Shown here one piece after another: positions 1 to 8,050 of a stretch of DNA of 64,000 nt; within the stretch, counting starts at the first letter, position 1; each line of letters starts with the position of its first letter. The notes below the pieces were generated by a model. The model worked only from the letters and a program-made list of their open reading frames with translations. It had not been told where the DNA came from and made no database searches. The position numbers were made by a program, and so were the translations under genes. This stretch comes from Prochlorococcus sp. AG-402-K16 (GTDB taxonomy: Bacteria > Cyanobacteriota > Cyanobacteriia > PCC-6307 > Cyanobiaceae): NCBI GenBank assembly GCA_003216795.1, contig QCIH01000006.1:28389-92388 (forward strand), written 5' to 3'.

Positions 1-242
1 CACTGAAACCACTGTTACCTGGATCTTTACTTATTGGAATTGGCCTAACCACGTTGAACCTAGCAGTAAGTAAAAGTATTCTCTCACTTGGAGTAAGATT
101 TCAAGCATACGGTTTTATTGGAGGTTTTCTAGTACTTACTTTATGGGTATGGCTATTAGGAGTGATTTTATATTTTGGACAGTGTTGGAGCGTAGTAATT
201 GCTAGTATGACTTTAGTAAATAAAAAAAGAAATTATAGATAA
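1..242 (+). CDS. YihY/BrkB-family inner membrane protein, 3' end only
   Basis: The open frame runs in from the left edge without a stop, reading LKPLLPGSLLIGIGLTTLNLAV before the TTG that the ORF track uses as a start. It is therefore the C-terminal part of a longer gene. The visible part has two hydrophobic segments and ends in VWLLGVILYFGQCWSVVIAS, which resembles the last membrane helices of the YihY (formerly ribonuclease BN/BrkB) family. That family consists of polytopic membrane proteins of uncertain function. The assignment rests on a short C-terminus and is moderate. Confidence 0.6.
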   Translation, partial: LKPLLPGSLLIGIGLTTLNLAVSKSILSLGVRFQAYGFIGGFLVLTLWVWLLGVILYFGQCWSVVIASMTLVNKKRNYR

Positions 243-253
243 GGATAACTAAG

Positions 254-595
254 GTGAATTATTTTCTTAAAGCTAATAAAAATCTTCTTACCTACTCATT
301 AATCATACTTATTGTTATTCCAATTTTTGGATTTAACTTTTTCATTAGCTTTGTCGGAAATATCTTGCTTCTTTTATTTCTAATTCCTCTTCTATTATTA
401 GTTTTAGTGTTTATGGGTTTTAACTCTTACAAATCTAAAATAAATACATGCAGTAATTGTGGGGCAATATCATTAGGTTTAAATGAAACTTGTATGAGTT
501 GCGGTGCAGATTTAGATAATATAAGTAAGAAAAATCAATTAGATAAAAAGCCTAGTGAAAGTACCATTGATGTGAAAGCAGAAGAAATTAAGTAA
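254..595 (+). CDS. Small membrane protein with C-terminal zinc ribbon
   Basis: A 113-residue protein with a GTG start, 11 bases after the YihY-like gene and probably co-transcribed with it. Two strongly hydrophobic stretches (about residues 12-32 and 35-55) form a helical hairpin. They are followed by a CSNCG ... CMSCG pair (about residues 73-91), a typical four-cysteine zinc-ribbon knuckle, and a charged tail. I do not recognise a named family. The layout suggests an inner-membrane anchor with a cytoplasmic zinc-binding head. Confidence 0.65.
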   Translation: MNYFLKANKNLLTYSLIILIVIPIFGFNFFISFVGNILLLLFLIPLLLLVLVFMGFNSYKSKINTCSNCGAISLGLNETCMSCGADLDNISKKNQLDKKPSESTIDVKAEEIK

Positions 596-599
596 AATA

Positions 600-746
600 C
601 TAACCTATTCCAATTTGTCTAAGAATACTTTGTCCAGTAATTAATTCAGTACCAAGTCCAATCAAAATACCCATCATTGCCATACGGCCATTCCAAGTTT
701 CTGCGAAGTTCACGAAGCCAAATCTTGGTTGATTGTCATTGTTCAT
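600..746 (-). CDS. hli: High-light-inducible protein (Hli/Scp), 48 aa
   Basis: This gene is too short for the ORF track. The minus strand reads from ATG at 746 to TAG at 600 and starts MNNDNQPRFGFVNFAETWNG. The core FAETWNGRMAMMGILIGLGTELITGQ is the chlorophyll a/b-binding-like single helix of the Hli family, with the conserved E, N and R that bind pigment and pair helices. These thylakoid proteins protect photosystems and chlorophyll intermediates under excess light. Multiple hli copies are a hallmark of high-light Prochlorococcus. It is convergent with the zinc-ribbon gene. Confidence 0.93.
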   Translation of the reverse strand: MNNDNQPRFGFVNFAETWNGRMAMMGILIGLGTELITGQSILRQIGIG

Positions 747-815
747 AATTAACTAAATTATCTATCAAATTATTTTAACGTTTTGAAGAAGAATTTATGA
801 TAAATAATTAATTAT

Positions 816-1199
816 TTATTTAACATGTCTTACACCGTCAACAGGTCGATACTCATCTCCAGTTAACTCCTCAAATACGATGGCTGGCAATCCTGTATCA
901 AACATTGTTTGCAATGCTTCTTTTAACATGGGATTCCAACCTCCAGTACTAACTTTTCCATGTCTTACAGTCCAGTCCCAAGTCCCTTGAAGATCTCTAG
1001 GGAGCCTACCTTCTCTATCTCTTCGAGCGACTAAGTCTAAAGATTCAACTATACCAACAATTACTGGATTTTTACCGTAAGAAGGAGTCAGACTTAGTTC
1101 AAGTCTCACTGGATCTTCTTTAACCATTTTTAAACGAAATCTTGGTGGTAACTTGAGTGATCTTATTACCGCTGAGACAATTTTTGTTCTTAATTCCAA
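816..1199 (-). CDS. Conserved cyanobacterial hypothetical protein, 127 aa
   Basis: A soluble 127-residue protein of balanced composition with no signal peptide or membrane segment. Recognisable stretches include LKLPPRFRLKMVKEDPVRLELSL and GTWDWTVRHGKVSTGGWNPMLKEALQ. It looks like a protein retained across picocyanobacteria, but I cannot assign a biochemical role. It sits downstream of a DUF2973-like gene on the same strand (23-base gap), so the two may be co-transcribed. Confidence 0.75.
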   Translation of the reverse strand: MELRTKIVSAVIRSLKLPPRFRLKMVKEDPVRLELSLTPSYGKNPVIVGIVESLDLVARRDREGRLPRDLQGTWDWTVRHGKVSTGGWNPMLKEALQTMFDTGLPAIVFEELTGDEYRPVDGVRHVK

Positions 1200-1222
1200 T
1201 TTTTTCCTTAGATATAATTTGA

Positions 1223-1486
1223 TTAATCAGTTGTTGAACCTTTTTCTTCTAATGTAGAGTCATTGTCATTAGAAAATCGTACTGTTAGTAGTTCCTCTTC
1301 TGTTATGTTTCCAGATTTATCTAAAAGTTCTGGATGTATTGTGTACTTTTTTTGTTTAAAACTTGTAGTACTCAATCGTTGATTTTTATTATCGGATATA
1401 CCCCAGCCATTAGACATAACTTTAAAAGCTTTCCAAACTAAATAAGTTAAGGCTGCAGAATATATTATTGGAAAAAGGATAGTCAT
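1223..1486 (-). CDS. DUF2973-like small membrane protein
   Basis: An 87-residue protein with one N-terminal transmembrane segment (MTILFPIIYSAALTYLVWKAF) followed by a soluble tail. The tail contains the phrase HPELLDKSGNITEEELLTVRF, which resembles the conserved C-terminal signature of the cyanobacterial DUF2973 family. The function is unknown. It is divergent from the HtrA gene, and the 171-base gap between them must hold both promoters. Confidence 0.75.
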   Translation of the reverse strand: MTILFPIIYSAALTYLVWKAFKVMSNGWGISDNKNQRLSTTSFKQKKYTIHPELLDKSGNITEEELLTVRFSNDNDSTLEEKGSTTD

Positions 1487-1657
1487 CGAACTTATAAATT
1501 AGTTAGTTATATTTTTAACATCATAGCCCGAAAAAAAGAAATTTAGCTACTTTTAGTTATTAAATTATTCTCTAGATTCAATAAATTTAATTAGTAGTTA
1601 TATTTAAATTACACTGATATGGTGTATAAAATCTCTCAAAGAAAATAAAAATCAAAA

Positions 1658-2779
1658 TTGAAAAGAGACATCCAAAAGATATTACTAATAGCCTCATTAA
1701 TCACTGTGGGCATTAGATATCCTGCAAAAGTCATATCCCAACAACTAAGTAAACCAAAAATTAATGAAGTTAATTTATATTCGAACAAATCTTTTATAAC
1801 TAAAGCTGTAGAAAGAACCGGTGCAGCTGTGGTGACAATTGATACTCAAAGATATATTAAAAAAAGAAATTTTCCAAGAAATTCTCAACTATTTTTAGAC
1901 CCATATTTTGAAAGATTTTTTGGATTAGATTTGCCTAACGATAATCGACCAAGGATAGAGCAAAACCAAGGCAGTGGATTTATATTTGCAGATGGACTTG
2001 TAATGACAAATGCTCATGTAGTGAATGGATCAGATAAGGTGATTGTTGGTTTAACCAATGGCAAAAAATTAAACGCTAAACTGATAGGTCAAGACTCTTT
2101 TACTGATTTAGCTGTGCTAAAGATTGAAGGGAGAGGGCCTTGGCCAAAAGCAAAATTGGGAGATTCTTCAAAGATTAAAGTTGGTGATTGGGCTATAGCA
2201 GTTGGAAATCCATTCGGACTGGAAAACACAGTTACGCTTGGTATTATTAGTAATCTAAATAGAAACGTAGCTCAATTAGGAATATATGATAAAAAACTTG
2301 AACTAATACAAACAGACGCTGCTATTAATCCTGGCAATTCTGGAGGTCCACTGTTGAATAGCGATGGAGAAGTAATTGGCATTAATACGTTGATAAGATC
2401 AGGTCCAGGAGCGGGTTTGAGTTTCGCAATCCCAATTAATAAAGCTAAGAAAATTGCCTATCAACTTTTAAACAATGGGAAAGTAATCCATCCTATGATT
2501 GGAATTAGCCTAATAGAAGAAAGTATTTCTGAGAGAAAAAATAATGTCGTAAAAGTTGGATATGTAGTACCGAACAGTCCAGCTGAAAAAAGTGGAATCA
2601 AGATAGATGATATTTTAATTAAAATAGGCGATAAAGATATTGAAACCGCATCAGACGTAATTGATCAAATTAGTAGAAATGGTATCAAAAAACAAGTAAA
2701 TATATTATTGAAGCGTAAAAATAAATTTGTAAAATTAGAAGTTATACCAACTGATATCACTAATCTACAAAATAACTAA
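1658..2779 (+). CDS. HtrA/Deg-family periplasmic serine protease
   Basis: A 373-residue trypsin-like protease with an N-terminal hydrophobic signal or anchor, a catalytic domain and one C-terminal PDZ domain (about residues 280-365). The triad is visible: His120 in TNAHVV, Asp150 in DSFTDLAVL and Ser228 in NPGNSGGPL. Deg/HtrA proteins degrade or refold damaged envelope proteins. In cyanobacteria they also act in photosystem repair and stress tolerance. The ORF-track start is a TTG and no ATG lies close upstream in frame. Cyanobacteria carry several paralogues (htrA, hhoA, hhoB), and I cannot tell which this is. Confidence 0.93.
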   Translation: MKRDIQKILLIASLITVGIRYPAKVISQQLSKPKINEVNLYSNKSFITKAVERTGAAVVTIDTQRYIKKRNFPRNSQLFLDPYFERFFGLDLPNDNRPRIEQNQGSGFIFADGLVMTNAHVVNGSDKVIVGLTNGKKLNAKLIGQDSFTDLAVLKIEGRGPWPKAKLGDSSKIKVGDWAIAVGNPFGLENTVTLGIISNLNRNVAQLGIYDKKLELIQTDAAINPGNSGGPLLNSDGEVIGINTLIRSGPGAGLSFAIPINKAKKIAYQLLNNGKVIHPMIGISLIEESISERKNNVVKVGYVVPNSPAEKSGIKIDDILIKIGDKDIETASDVIDQISRNGIKKQVNILLKRKNKFVKLEVIPTDITNLQNN

Positions 2780-2784
2780 AAAAT

Positions 2785-2928
2785 TTAATTGTCATTCCGT
2801 TTAAGTATTTCCACACATCTAGAAATACATCTACCATCCCTTATATCGCAGGAAGTAATGCATTCAAAATAACTTTCAATAGGATCAGAAATTTGAAAAT
2901 GTTTTTCTTGGAAGTCGTAATTTTTCAT
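2785..2928 (-). CDS. 47-aa small protein with twin CX3C motif
   Basis: This gene is below the ORF-track cutoff. The frame runs from ATG at 2928 to TAA at 2785 and is convergent with the protease gene, five bases away. The protein starts MKNYDFQEKHFQISDPIESY and contains Cys23-X3-Cys27 and Cys34-X3-Cys38, a CX3C-X6-CX3C arrangement in ECITSCDIRDGRCISRC. That spacing would suit a helical hairpin tied by disulfides, or a metal site. It looks like a conserved picocyanobacterial small protein, though I cannot confirm that here. Confidence 0.65.
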   Translation of the reverse strand: MKNYDFQEKHFQISDPIESYFECITSCDIRDGRCISRCVEILKRNDN

Positions 2929-3038
2929 TTAAATTATTAAAAAATATTTTTGTATTTTTAAGATTAATCAAGGACGGTAAACTATGTAAAGATAAATGAG
3001 TGATCTTACTTAGCCAATTGTAAATTTTATAAAAGCAA

Positions 3039-4664
3039 TCAATTTTTTTGGCTTTGAGTTTTTTCTAAAAAATATTTGTAATTACCATCATATGAAAATA
3101 ACTTTGAATCTTTAATTTCAATAATTCTATTTGCAACCTTTGAAATAAAGTACCGATCATGAGAAATGATTAATAATGAACCTTTATAATTTTTAATTGC
3201 TAATTCTAAGTTTTCCTTAGATTGCAGATCCAAATGATTAGTTGGTTCGTCCAAAAGAAGAAAATTACTAGGATTAATAATCATGAGCGCCAATGCTAAT
3301 CTTGCCTTTTCTCCCCCACTGAGTTGTTTAATGTATTTAAAAACAGTTTCATTTTGAAAGCCAAAACCCCCTAAAAATGTTCTAACTTTTTTTTGGGACC
3401 ATTCTGGAGACTTATGACATATTAAATCAATAACTCTTTCCTCAAGTGAAAGTGCTTCAGCTTGATTCTGTTCATAATAACTGGTAATTATATTATGTTT
3501 ACCAAGATTAATTTCCCCAATTTCAGGAGATATTTTTTTCATAATAATTTTCAGCAATGTAGATTTACCGCAGCCATTAGGTCCCAATATTGCTATTTTC
3601 TCCCCAGAAGAAATCTTTAAATTAATATCTAAAAAAAGAATTTTATCCTCGAAACTATGAGACAAATTTTTGATATTTAGAACTAATTTTCCTGAGCGAG
3701 GGCACTCTGGAAAATTAAAAATAGGACTTTTTGACTTTGCTATCGGAGCCTCAATTTTAGAAATCTTTTTTAATTGTTTTTCTCTACTCTTTGCTTGAGA
3801 ACTTCTAGTTGCACTAGCTCTAAATCTATCTATATACCTCTTCTGTAACTCAATTTCTTTTTTTTGTAATTGATATGCCTTATTTTGTGATTCTTCATTC
3901 AAAGATTTCTGTTCGATAAAAAAAGAATAGTTCCCATTATATGTTTCAGATGTTCCTCTATCTACAAAAATTATTTTTTCACATAATTTATCTAAGAAAT
4001 ATCTATCATGGCTTATTATTATAACAGCAATTTTAAGCGATGATAGATATTCTTCCAACCAAAAAATAGTTTCTAAATCTAAATGATTGGTTGGTTCATC
4101 CAGTAAAAGTAAATCAGGTTTTTGTAAGATTATTTTTCCAAGTGCAACTTTCATCTGCCAACCACCTGAGAAATTACCAACTAATTTATCAGCATCTTCT
4201 ATAGAAAAGCCTAATTTTGGTAATATTTTTTCTACATCAGATTGCATTTTATAACCACCTAAAGCTTCAAATTTTGCTTGATATTTTGCGAGTTGATTTA
4301 CATATATTTCAAGTTCATCGGAATTTTTTTTTATATCCAACGATTTCATTTTATTCTCAATTTCTAAAAGTTTAATGGAAACAATTTGTATATCTTTAAA
4401 AGAACTTTCTAATTCCTGTCTCACTGAAAAATTCAAATTACAATCAAACTCTTGCTTTAAATGGGCTATTTTAGGATTTCCCTCTTTGATGATCGTTCCA
4501 GTTGTTTGCTCTTCCTCTCCAATTAAAATCTTAAATTGGGTTGATTTACCTGCACCATTAGAACCAACTAAGCCAACTTTTTCTCCTTTCTTAATCTCCC
4601 AACTAATATTTTTTAAAACAACATCCGTAGAATAAATTTTGCTTACACCGTCAAATCTAATCAC
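3039..4664 (-). CDS. ABC-F family ATPase (ribosome-associated type)
   Basis: A 541-residue protein with two fused nucleotide-binding domains and no membrane segment. Both Walker A motifs (GSNGAGKS near residue 35; GPNGCGKS near 360), both signature motifs (SGGWQMKVALG; LSGGEKARLAL) and both LLLDEPTNHLDL Walker B regions are intact. The charged linker between the domains (RYIDRFRASATRSSQAKSREKQLKKI) is characteristic of the ABC-F group. Members such as EttA and Uup act on the ribosome as translation factors rather than as transporters. The exact subfamily cannot be settled by eye. Confidence 0.92.
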   Translation of the reverse strand: MIRFDGVSKIYSTDVVLKNISWEIKKGEKVGLVGSNGAGKSTQFKILIGEEEQTTGTIIKEGNPKIAHLKQEFDCNLNFSVRQELESSFKDIQIVSIKLLEIENKMKSLDIKKNSDELEIYVNQLAKYQAKFEALGGYKMQSDVEKILPKLGFSIEDADKLVGNFSGGWQMKVALGKIILQKPDLLLLDEPTNHLDLETIFWLEEYLSSLKIAVIIISHDRYFLDKLCEKIIFVDRGTSETYNGNYSFFIEQKSLNEESQNKAYQLQKKEIELQKRYIDRFRASATRSSQAKSREKQLKKISKIEAPIAKSKSPIFNFPECPRSGKLVLNIKNLSHSFEDKILFLDINLKISSGEKIAILGPNGCGKSTLLKIIMKKISPEIGEINLGKHNIITSYYEQNQAEALSLEERVIDLICHKSPEWSQKKVRTFLGGFGFQNETVFKYIKQLSGGEKARLALALMIINPSNFLLLDEPTNHLDLQSKENLELAIKNYKGSLLIISHDRYFISKVANRIIEIKDSKLFSYDGNYKYFLEKTQSQKN

Positions 4665-4736
4665 TTTTTTAAAAATAGAATTTACAAAATCTGTGGCTTA
4701 TTTACTAAAAAATATTTTGTGGAATAAAATTAAATC

Positions 4737-4913
4737 ATGAAAAGAATAGAACAAATTGTAGTGATTTTCATAGCTGCAGCTCTTGCAATTCCAAGTTATT
4801 GGTTTTTTTGGACTTTAGCTGGTGGAGGTGGCTACAACAAAAGAATAAAACCTATTCCTAATCCAAATAATAATTATTCGAAACCTTTTCCTAAAGACCT
4901 CCTCGAGCCTTAA
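4737..4913 (+). CDS. 58-aa single-helix membrane protein
   Basis: A short frame outside the ORF track, running from ATG at 4737 to TAA at 4913. One N-terminal hydrophobic helix (IVVIFIAAALAIPSYWFFWTLAG) is followed by a glycine patch and a proline/asparagine-rich tail (KPIPNPNNNYSKPFPKDLLEP). Its last 23 bases overlap the 3' end of the convergent Nif11-like gene. It is a plausible thylakoid or plasma-membrane small protein of unknown role. The protein-like organisation argues that it is real. Confidence 0.65.
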   Translation: MKRIEQIVVIFIAAALAIPSYWFFWTLAGGGGYNKRIKPIPNPNNNYSKPFPKDLLEP

Positions 4914-5121
4914 TTAACCACATTTTAGTTGCCTCATCATCAATAGTACTCAAATATTCAATAACCTCTTCTTTAGTCACAGAAATATTTAACTCGTTAC
5001 CAATATCGCATATTTTATCTAAGGCTTTTTTGGGATTAGTTAAGGCTGTCATAAACAGACTTTGTTTCTTTTTGGAATCGTTGGCTATTAACTTATAGAG
5101 CTTTTCAGCATTACTGGACAT
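4891..5121 (-). CDS. Nif11-like small protein ending in Gly-Gly-Leu
   Basis: A 76-residue helical protein. The N-terminal part (MSSNAEKLYKLIANDSKKKQ ... ALTNPKKALDKICDIGNELNISVTKEEVIEYL) resembles the Nif11/nitrile-hydratase-like leader fold used by some cyanobacterial ribosomally made peptides such as prochlorosins. It ends ...WLIKARGGL, so a double glycine of the kind used as a leader cleavage site sits one residue before the stop and no core peptide follows. Many marine cyanobacteria also have stand-alone Nif11 proteins of unknown function. The family call is moderate and any link to peptide maturation is speculation. Confidence 0.6.
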   Translation of the reverse strand: MSSNAEKLYKLIANDSKKKQSLFMTALTNPKKALDKICDIGNELNISVTKEEVIEYLSTIDDEATKMWLIKARGGL

Positions 5122-5155
5122 GTTTTTAAAATCTATTTATTAATAGATTATTACT

Positions 5156-5509
5156 TCAAGCTACATTTTGTTCATTATATTTATTTTTAGATAAATCATT
5201 ATCCACTTCTTTTATCTCTTTTGCAGAGGCATCTGCCATACTTCTTGCGTCTAAACATAAAACCTTTCTTAGTTTCGCAAAGTTAGCTGCGTGAGATTTT
5301 CTACCATCTTTTTGGGCATAATACTCAGACTGCTGAAGAATATGGTGAAGATGAGTTAACAAATATGGACTAATTACAGCTGATACCAAAACGTCACTAT
5401 TCTCATTATCGCGAGAATCAGAATTGACTAATCTTTTTTTCGGTTTATCGATTATCGACCTTTTAGGTGAATCAATGTTTCTTGAATTTTTCATAGGGCA
5501 ATAAAACAA
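5156..5509 (-). CDS. Hypothetical protein, 117 aa
   Basis: A hydrophilic N-terminus (KNSRNIDSPKRSIIDKPKKRLVNSDSRDNEN) precedes a more ordered helical part (VSAVISPYLLTHLHHILQQSEYYAQKDGRKSHAANFAKLRKVLCLDARSMADA). The track start gives MFYCPMKNSRN; the second methionine (start at 5494) is an equally good candidate. I do not recognise a domain. It is divergent from the ribbon-helix-helix gene at 5611, and the AT-rich 101-base gap between them must hold both promoters. Confidence 0.65.
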   Translation of the reverse strand: MFYCPMKNSRNIDSPKRSIIDKPKKRLVNSDSRDNENSDVLVSAVISPYLLTHLHHILQQSEYYAQKDGRKSHAANFAKLRKVLCLDARSMADASAKEIKEVDNDLSKNKYNEQNVA

Positions 5510-5610
5510 TTAATTGATACGGACAAAATTTCCTTACTAATAATATACACAAAGATAGTATCCTTGACTAACTGTGTATACTAATAAGTAACAGTTATCA
5601 ACTTTGACTC

Positions 5611-5919
5611 ATGGCTACCCGCCAAAACTCAACTAATGGGAAGCCTAAATCCCCTAGAATTCAAGTAGTTCTTCCAGAATTAATATGTGAGCAATTAACT
5701 ATTTTGGCCGATAATGAATCTAGGACAGTAAGTAATATGGCAAAAGTGTTAATACAAGAGGGTATAAATAAATATTTCGAAAAAGGAAGTAAATCAACTG
5801 TTTCAGAAAATAATTTAAATACTGATAAATTTAGAGATGAACTTGAAAAACAAAGCGTCAGAAGATTAAAAAGAGCTCCTCAAAGGATTAGATACTATAA
5901 AAAATCTGATTTAAAATAA
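5611..5919 (+). CDS. Ribbon-helix-helix (CopG/Arc-type) DNA-binding protein
   Basis: A 102-residue protein. Residues about 15-55 (PRIQVVLPELICEQLTILADNESRTVSNMAKVLIQEGINKYF) fit a ribbon-helix-helix: a short strand, then two helices with the usual ADNESRTVSNMAKVLIQEG second-helix pattern. The C-terminal half is basic and probably flexible (RDELEKQSVRRLKRAPQRIRYYKKSDLK). No toxin partner lies next to it, so it is probably a stand-alone regulator rather than an antitoxin. Its targets cannot be deduced. Confidence 0.75.
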   Translation: MATRQNSTNGKPKSPRIQVVLPELICEQLTILADNESRTVSNMAKVLIQEGINKYFEKGSKSTVSENNLNTDKFRDELEKQSVRRLKRAPQRIRYYKKSDLK

Positions 5920-6624
5920 TTAATTTTGAGGCAATTTCTGTAAATCTACAGTTTTACCCATGACTACCAAAATATTTCCTCTTTCCAAAATATATTTTGC
6001 TGGAGGATTAACTGTTAACTCTTCAGCAGGTCCTGCAGCAAGAACATTTACTAAATAATTTTTCCTCAAATTTAAATCTCTTAAAGATCTTCCAATAAAT
6101 TCCTCTGGAACAGTTATTTCATCTATACCAGTTTGATTATCTAGTTCCAATCTTTCGATTAGGTTTGGTCTTACAAGTTCTAAACCTAATCTTTCTCCTT
6201 GCATCCTAGATGGGAAAACAACTTTATCTGCACCTACCCTTTTTAACATTTTTTCGTGCAAGTCACTCGTGGCTCTTGCTATTACTCTTTTAACTTTGCT
6301 GCCTTCACTATCTTTAGCAATAAGTGTCGTAGTTATACTTGCTTCAATAGGTTCACTTATACCTACTACAACAGTATTCATCTCAAGTATTCCAGATTCC
6401 TTCATAGACTCTTCATCAGTACAATCTACAACTCTAGCTTCTATAGAAGGTTCCAATTGTCTCAAATCATCAATAGCTTTTTCTGAATAATCTGCAGCCA
6501 AAACATCTGCACCATTACTTATAAGTTCTCTGCAAACAGCAGTTCCAAATCTTCCAACGCCAACAACTGCAAAAGTAAGGGCTTCTTTTTCTCTCTTTTG
6601 AGACCACTGCCACCAATCAGCCAT
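5920..6624 (-). CDS. KtrA/TrkA-type potassium uptake regulatory subunit
   Basis: A 234-residue cytoplasmic RCK protein. The N-terminal Rossmann fold starts with VVGVGRFGTAVCRELISNGADVLAADYS (GxGxxG plus an acidic residue for NAD(H) or ATP). The RCK_C part (about residues 155-230) ends VNPPAKYILERGNILVVMGK. Such subunits gate a Trk/Ktr channel in response to bound nucleotide. It is the last gene of a three-gene minus-strand run and lies 18 bases after the KtrB-like gene, which is its obvious membrane partner. Confidence 0.9.
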   Translation of the reverse strand: MADWWQWSQKREKEALTFAVVGVGRFGTAVCRELISNGADVLAADYSEKAIDDLRQLEPSIEARVVDCTDEESMKESGILEMNTVVVGISEPIEASITTTLIAKDSEGSKVKRVIARATSDLHEKMLKRVGADKVVFPSRMQGERLGLELVRPNLIERLELDNQTGIDEITVPEEFIGRSLRDLNLRKNYLVNVLAAGPAEELTVNPPAKYILERGNILVVMGKTVDLQKLPQN

Positions 6625-6642
6625 AATAAAACTCAGTCAATC

Positions 6643-8046
6643 CTAAACATAAAGATCAGCCCTAGGATAGCCAATTCTCTTTTGCCTATCTATTCTACTC
6701 TTATAAAGAGCCTGCCAAAGTGCACTTAAAAGCAAAAGGATTCCAAGTCTGCCCACAAACATTCCGACAATAAGAATAAATTGGCCGAAATGATTTAATT
6801 TTGTAGTTAAACCAATATCAAAACCAACAGTTGCAAATGCAGATATACAAGTGAATAGAATTTCTAGGAATGTGAATGATTCTTTTTTTACAAAAGTATT
6901 AGTTGTACTAAGCAACATTGCCATTAAAAGAACAAAAAGCAAAGATCCAACTGTAATTCCAACTGCCTTTAGAATTACTTTATCTGAAATTAATCTATTG
7001 CTAATAATTACATCTTTCTGACCTCTTAAAGTTGATCTAGTTGCAGCCATTAAAGCAATAAACGTAGTAGTTTTAATGCCTCCACCAGTACCTCCTGTAC
7101 TGGCTCCAATAAACATAAGCGTCATTAATAATAAGAGACCAGTATCTGAGATGGAGTTCAAAGAAATCGGAAAATTTGTAAACCCTGCAGTCCTTGCACT
7201 AACTGTTTCGAAGATAGATGACATTAACCGTTCAAACAAATTTAAATCATTAAAAAATTGACTATTTAGCAATGATTCAGTAATAAAGAATCCTAATGAT
7301 CCGAATAAGATTAGAGACAAACTTGTCCTAATAACTAGTCTGGAATGAAGGCTTAATTTCTTATAAGAAAGATTTTTTTTATGACTCCAAATATCATCAA
7401 TAACCCGCCAACCCAATCCACCCATTACAATGAGAAAAACAAAAACACTATTAACCAAATAATTTGTTCTATAGTCTTGAAGACTATTTGACATTAACGA
7501 AAATCCTGCATTGTTATATGCAGAAATACTGTGAAAAATCGAGGACCATAGTCTTTCCCAATTATTTTGAATATCTACAAATCCAAAAGAATATAAGACA
7601 ATTGCACCCAAGGATATAATACTAATCGCAGTAATAGCAATGCTTTGAAAAGTTCGACCAATTCCTCCAACTCCAAATTCATCTAAAGTCTTTCCTTTAT
7701 CTAATCTAGTTCTTAGCTTTGTCCCCTTTACAACAAACCCTTGTAAAAATGTTGTAATGGCCATTAATCCTAGACCACCTGATAAAAGCATAAAAGCTAA
7801 GAAAACTTGGCCAAAGAAATTTAAATCAACACCAATATCTATTATGGTTAAGCCAGTAACAGTTATTGCAGAAGTAGATGTAAAAAATGCTTCCCACAAA
7901 CCAACCTTAGAAGATGAACATAATGGAGAGCTCAAAATTAAAGTTCCAAGGCAAATAATAAACAAGCCTGTAACAATAGTAAATTGAGGTACAGATAGCT
8001 TTTTGTAAGCATCTTTTAACTTATAAACTGAGAATGGAAATTTCAC
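6643..8046 (-). CDS. KtrB/TrkH-type potassium (or sodium) transporter membrane subunit
   Basis: A 467-residue polytopic membrane protein of the SKT family with four loosely repeated membrane-pore-membrane units. Selectivity-loop-like segments are visible (FTSTSAITVTGLTIID; SAYNNAGFSLMSN; TVSARTAGFTNFP with GASTGGTGGGIKTTT after it; ISAFATVGFDIGLT), and the glycine typical of each filter is present. It would move K+ across the plasma membrane, Na+-coupled as in cyanobacterial Ktr. It sits between a DASS-like carrier gene (4-base gap) and the KtrA gene, so the three form an operon. Confidence 0.9.
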   Translation of the reverse strand: MKFPFSVYKLKDAYKKLSVPQFTIVTGLFIICLGTLILSSPLCSSSKVGLWEAFFTSTSAITVTGLTIIDIGVDLNFFGQVFLAFMLLSGGLGLMAITTFLQGFVVKGTKLRTRLDKGKTLDEFGVGGIGRTFQSIAITAISIISLGAIVLYSFGFVDIQNNWERLWSSIFHSISAYNNAGFSLMSNSLQDYRTNYLVNSVFVFLIVMGGLGWRVIDDIWSHKKNLSYKKLSLHSRLVIRTSLSLILFGSLGFFITESLLNSQFFNDLNLFERLMSSIFETVSARTAGFTNFPISLNSISDTGLLLLMTLMFIGASTGGTGGGIKTTTFIALMAATRSTLRGQKDVIISNRLISDKVILKAVGITVGSLLFVLLMAMLLSTTNTFVKKESFTFLEILFTCISAFATVGFDIGLTTKLNHFGQFILIVGMFVGRLGILLLLSALWQALYKSRIDRQKRIGYPRADLYV

Positions 8047-8050
8047 GATA

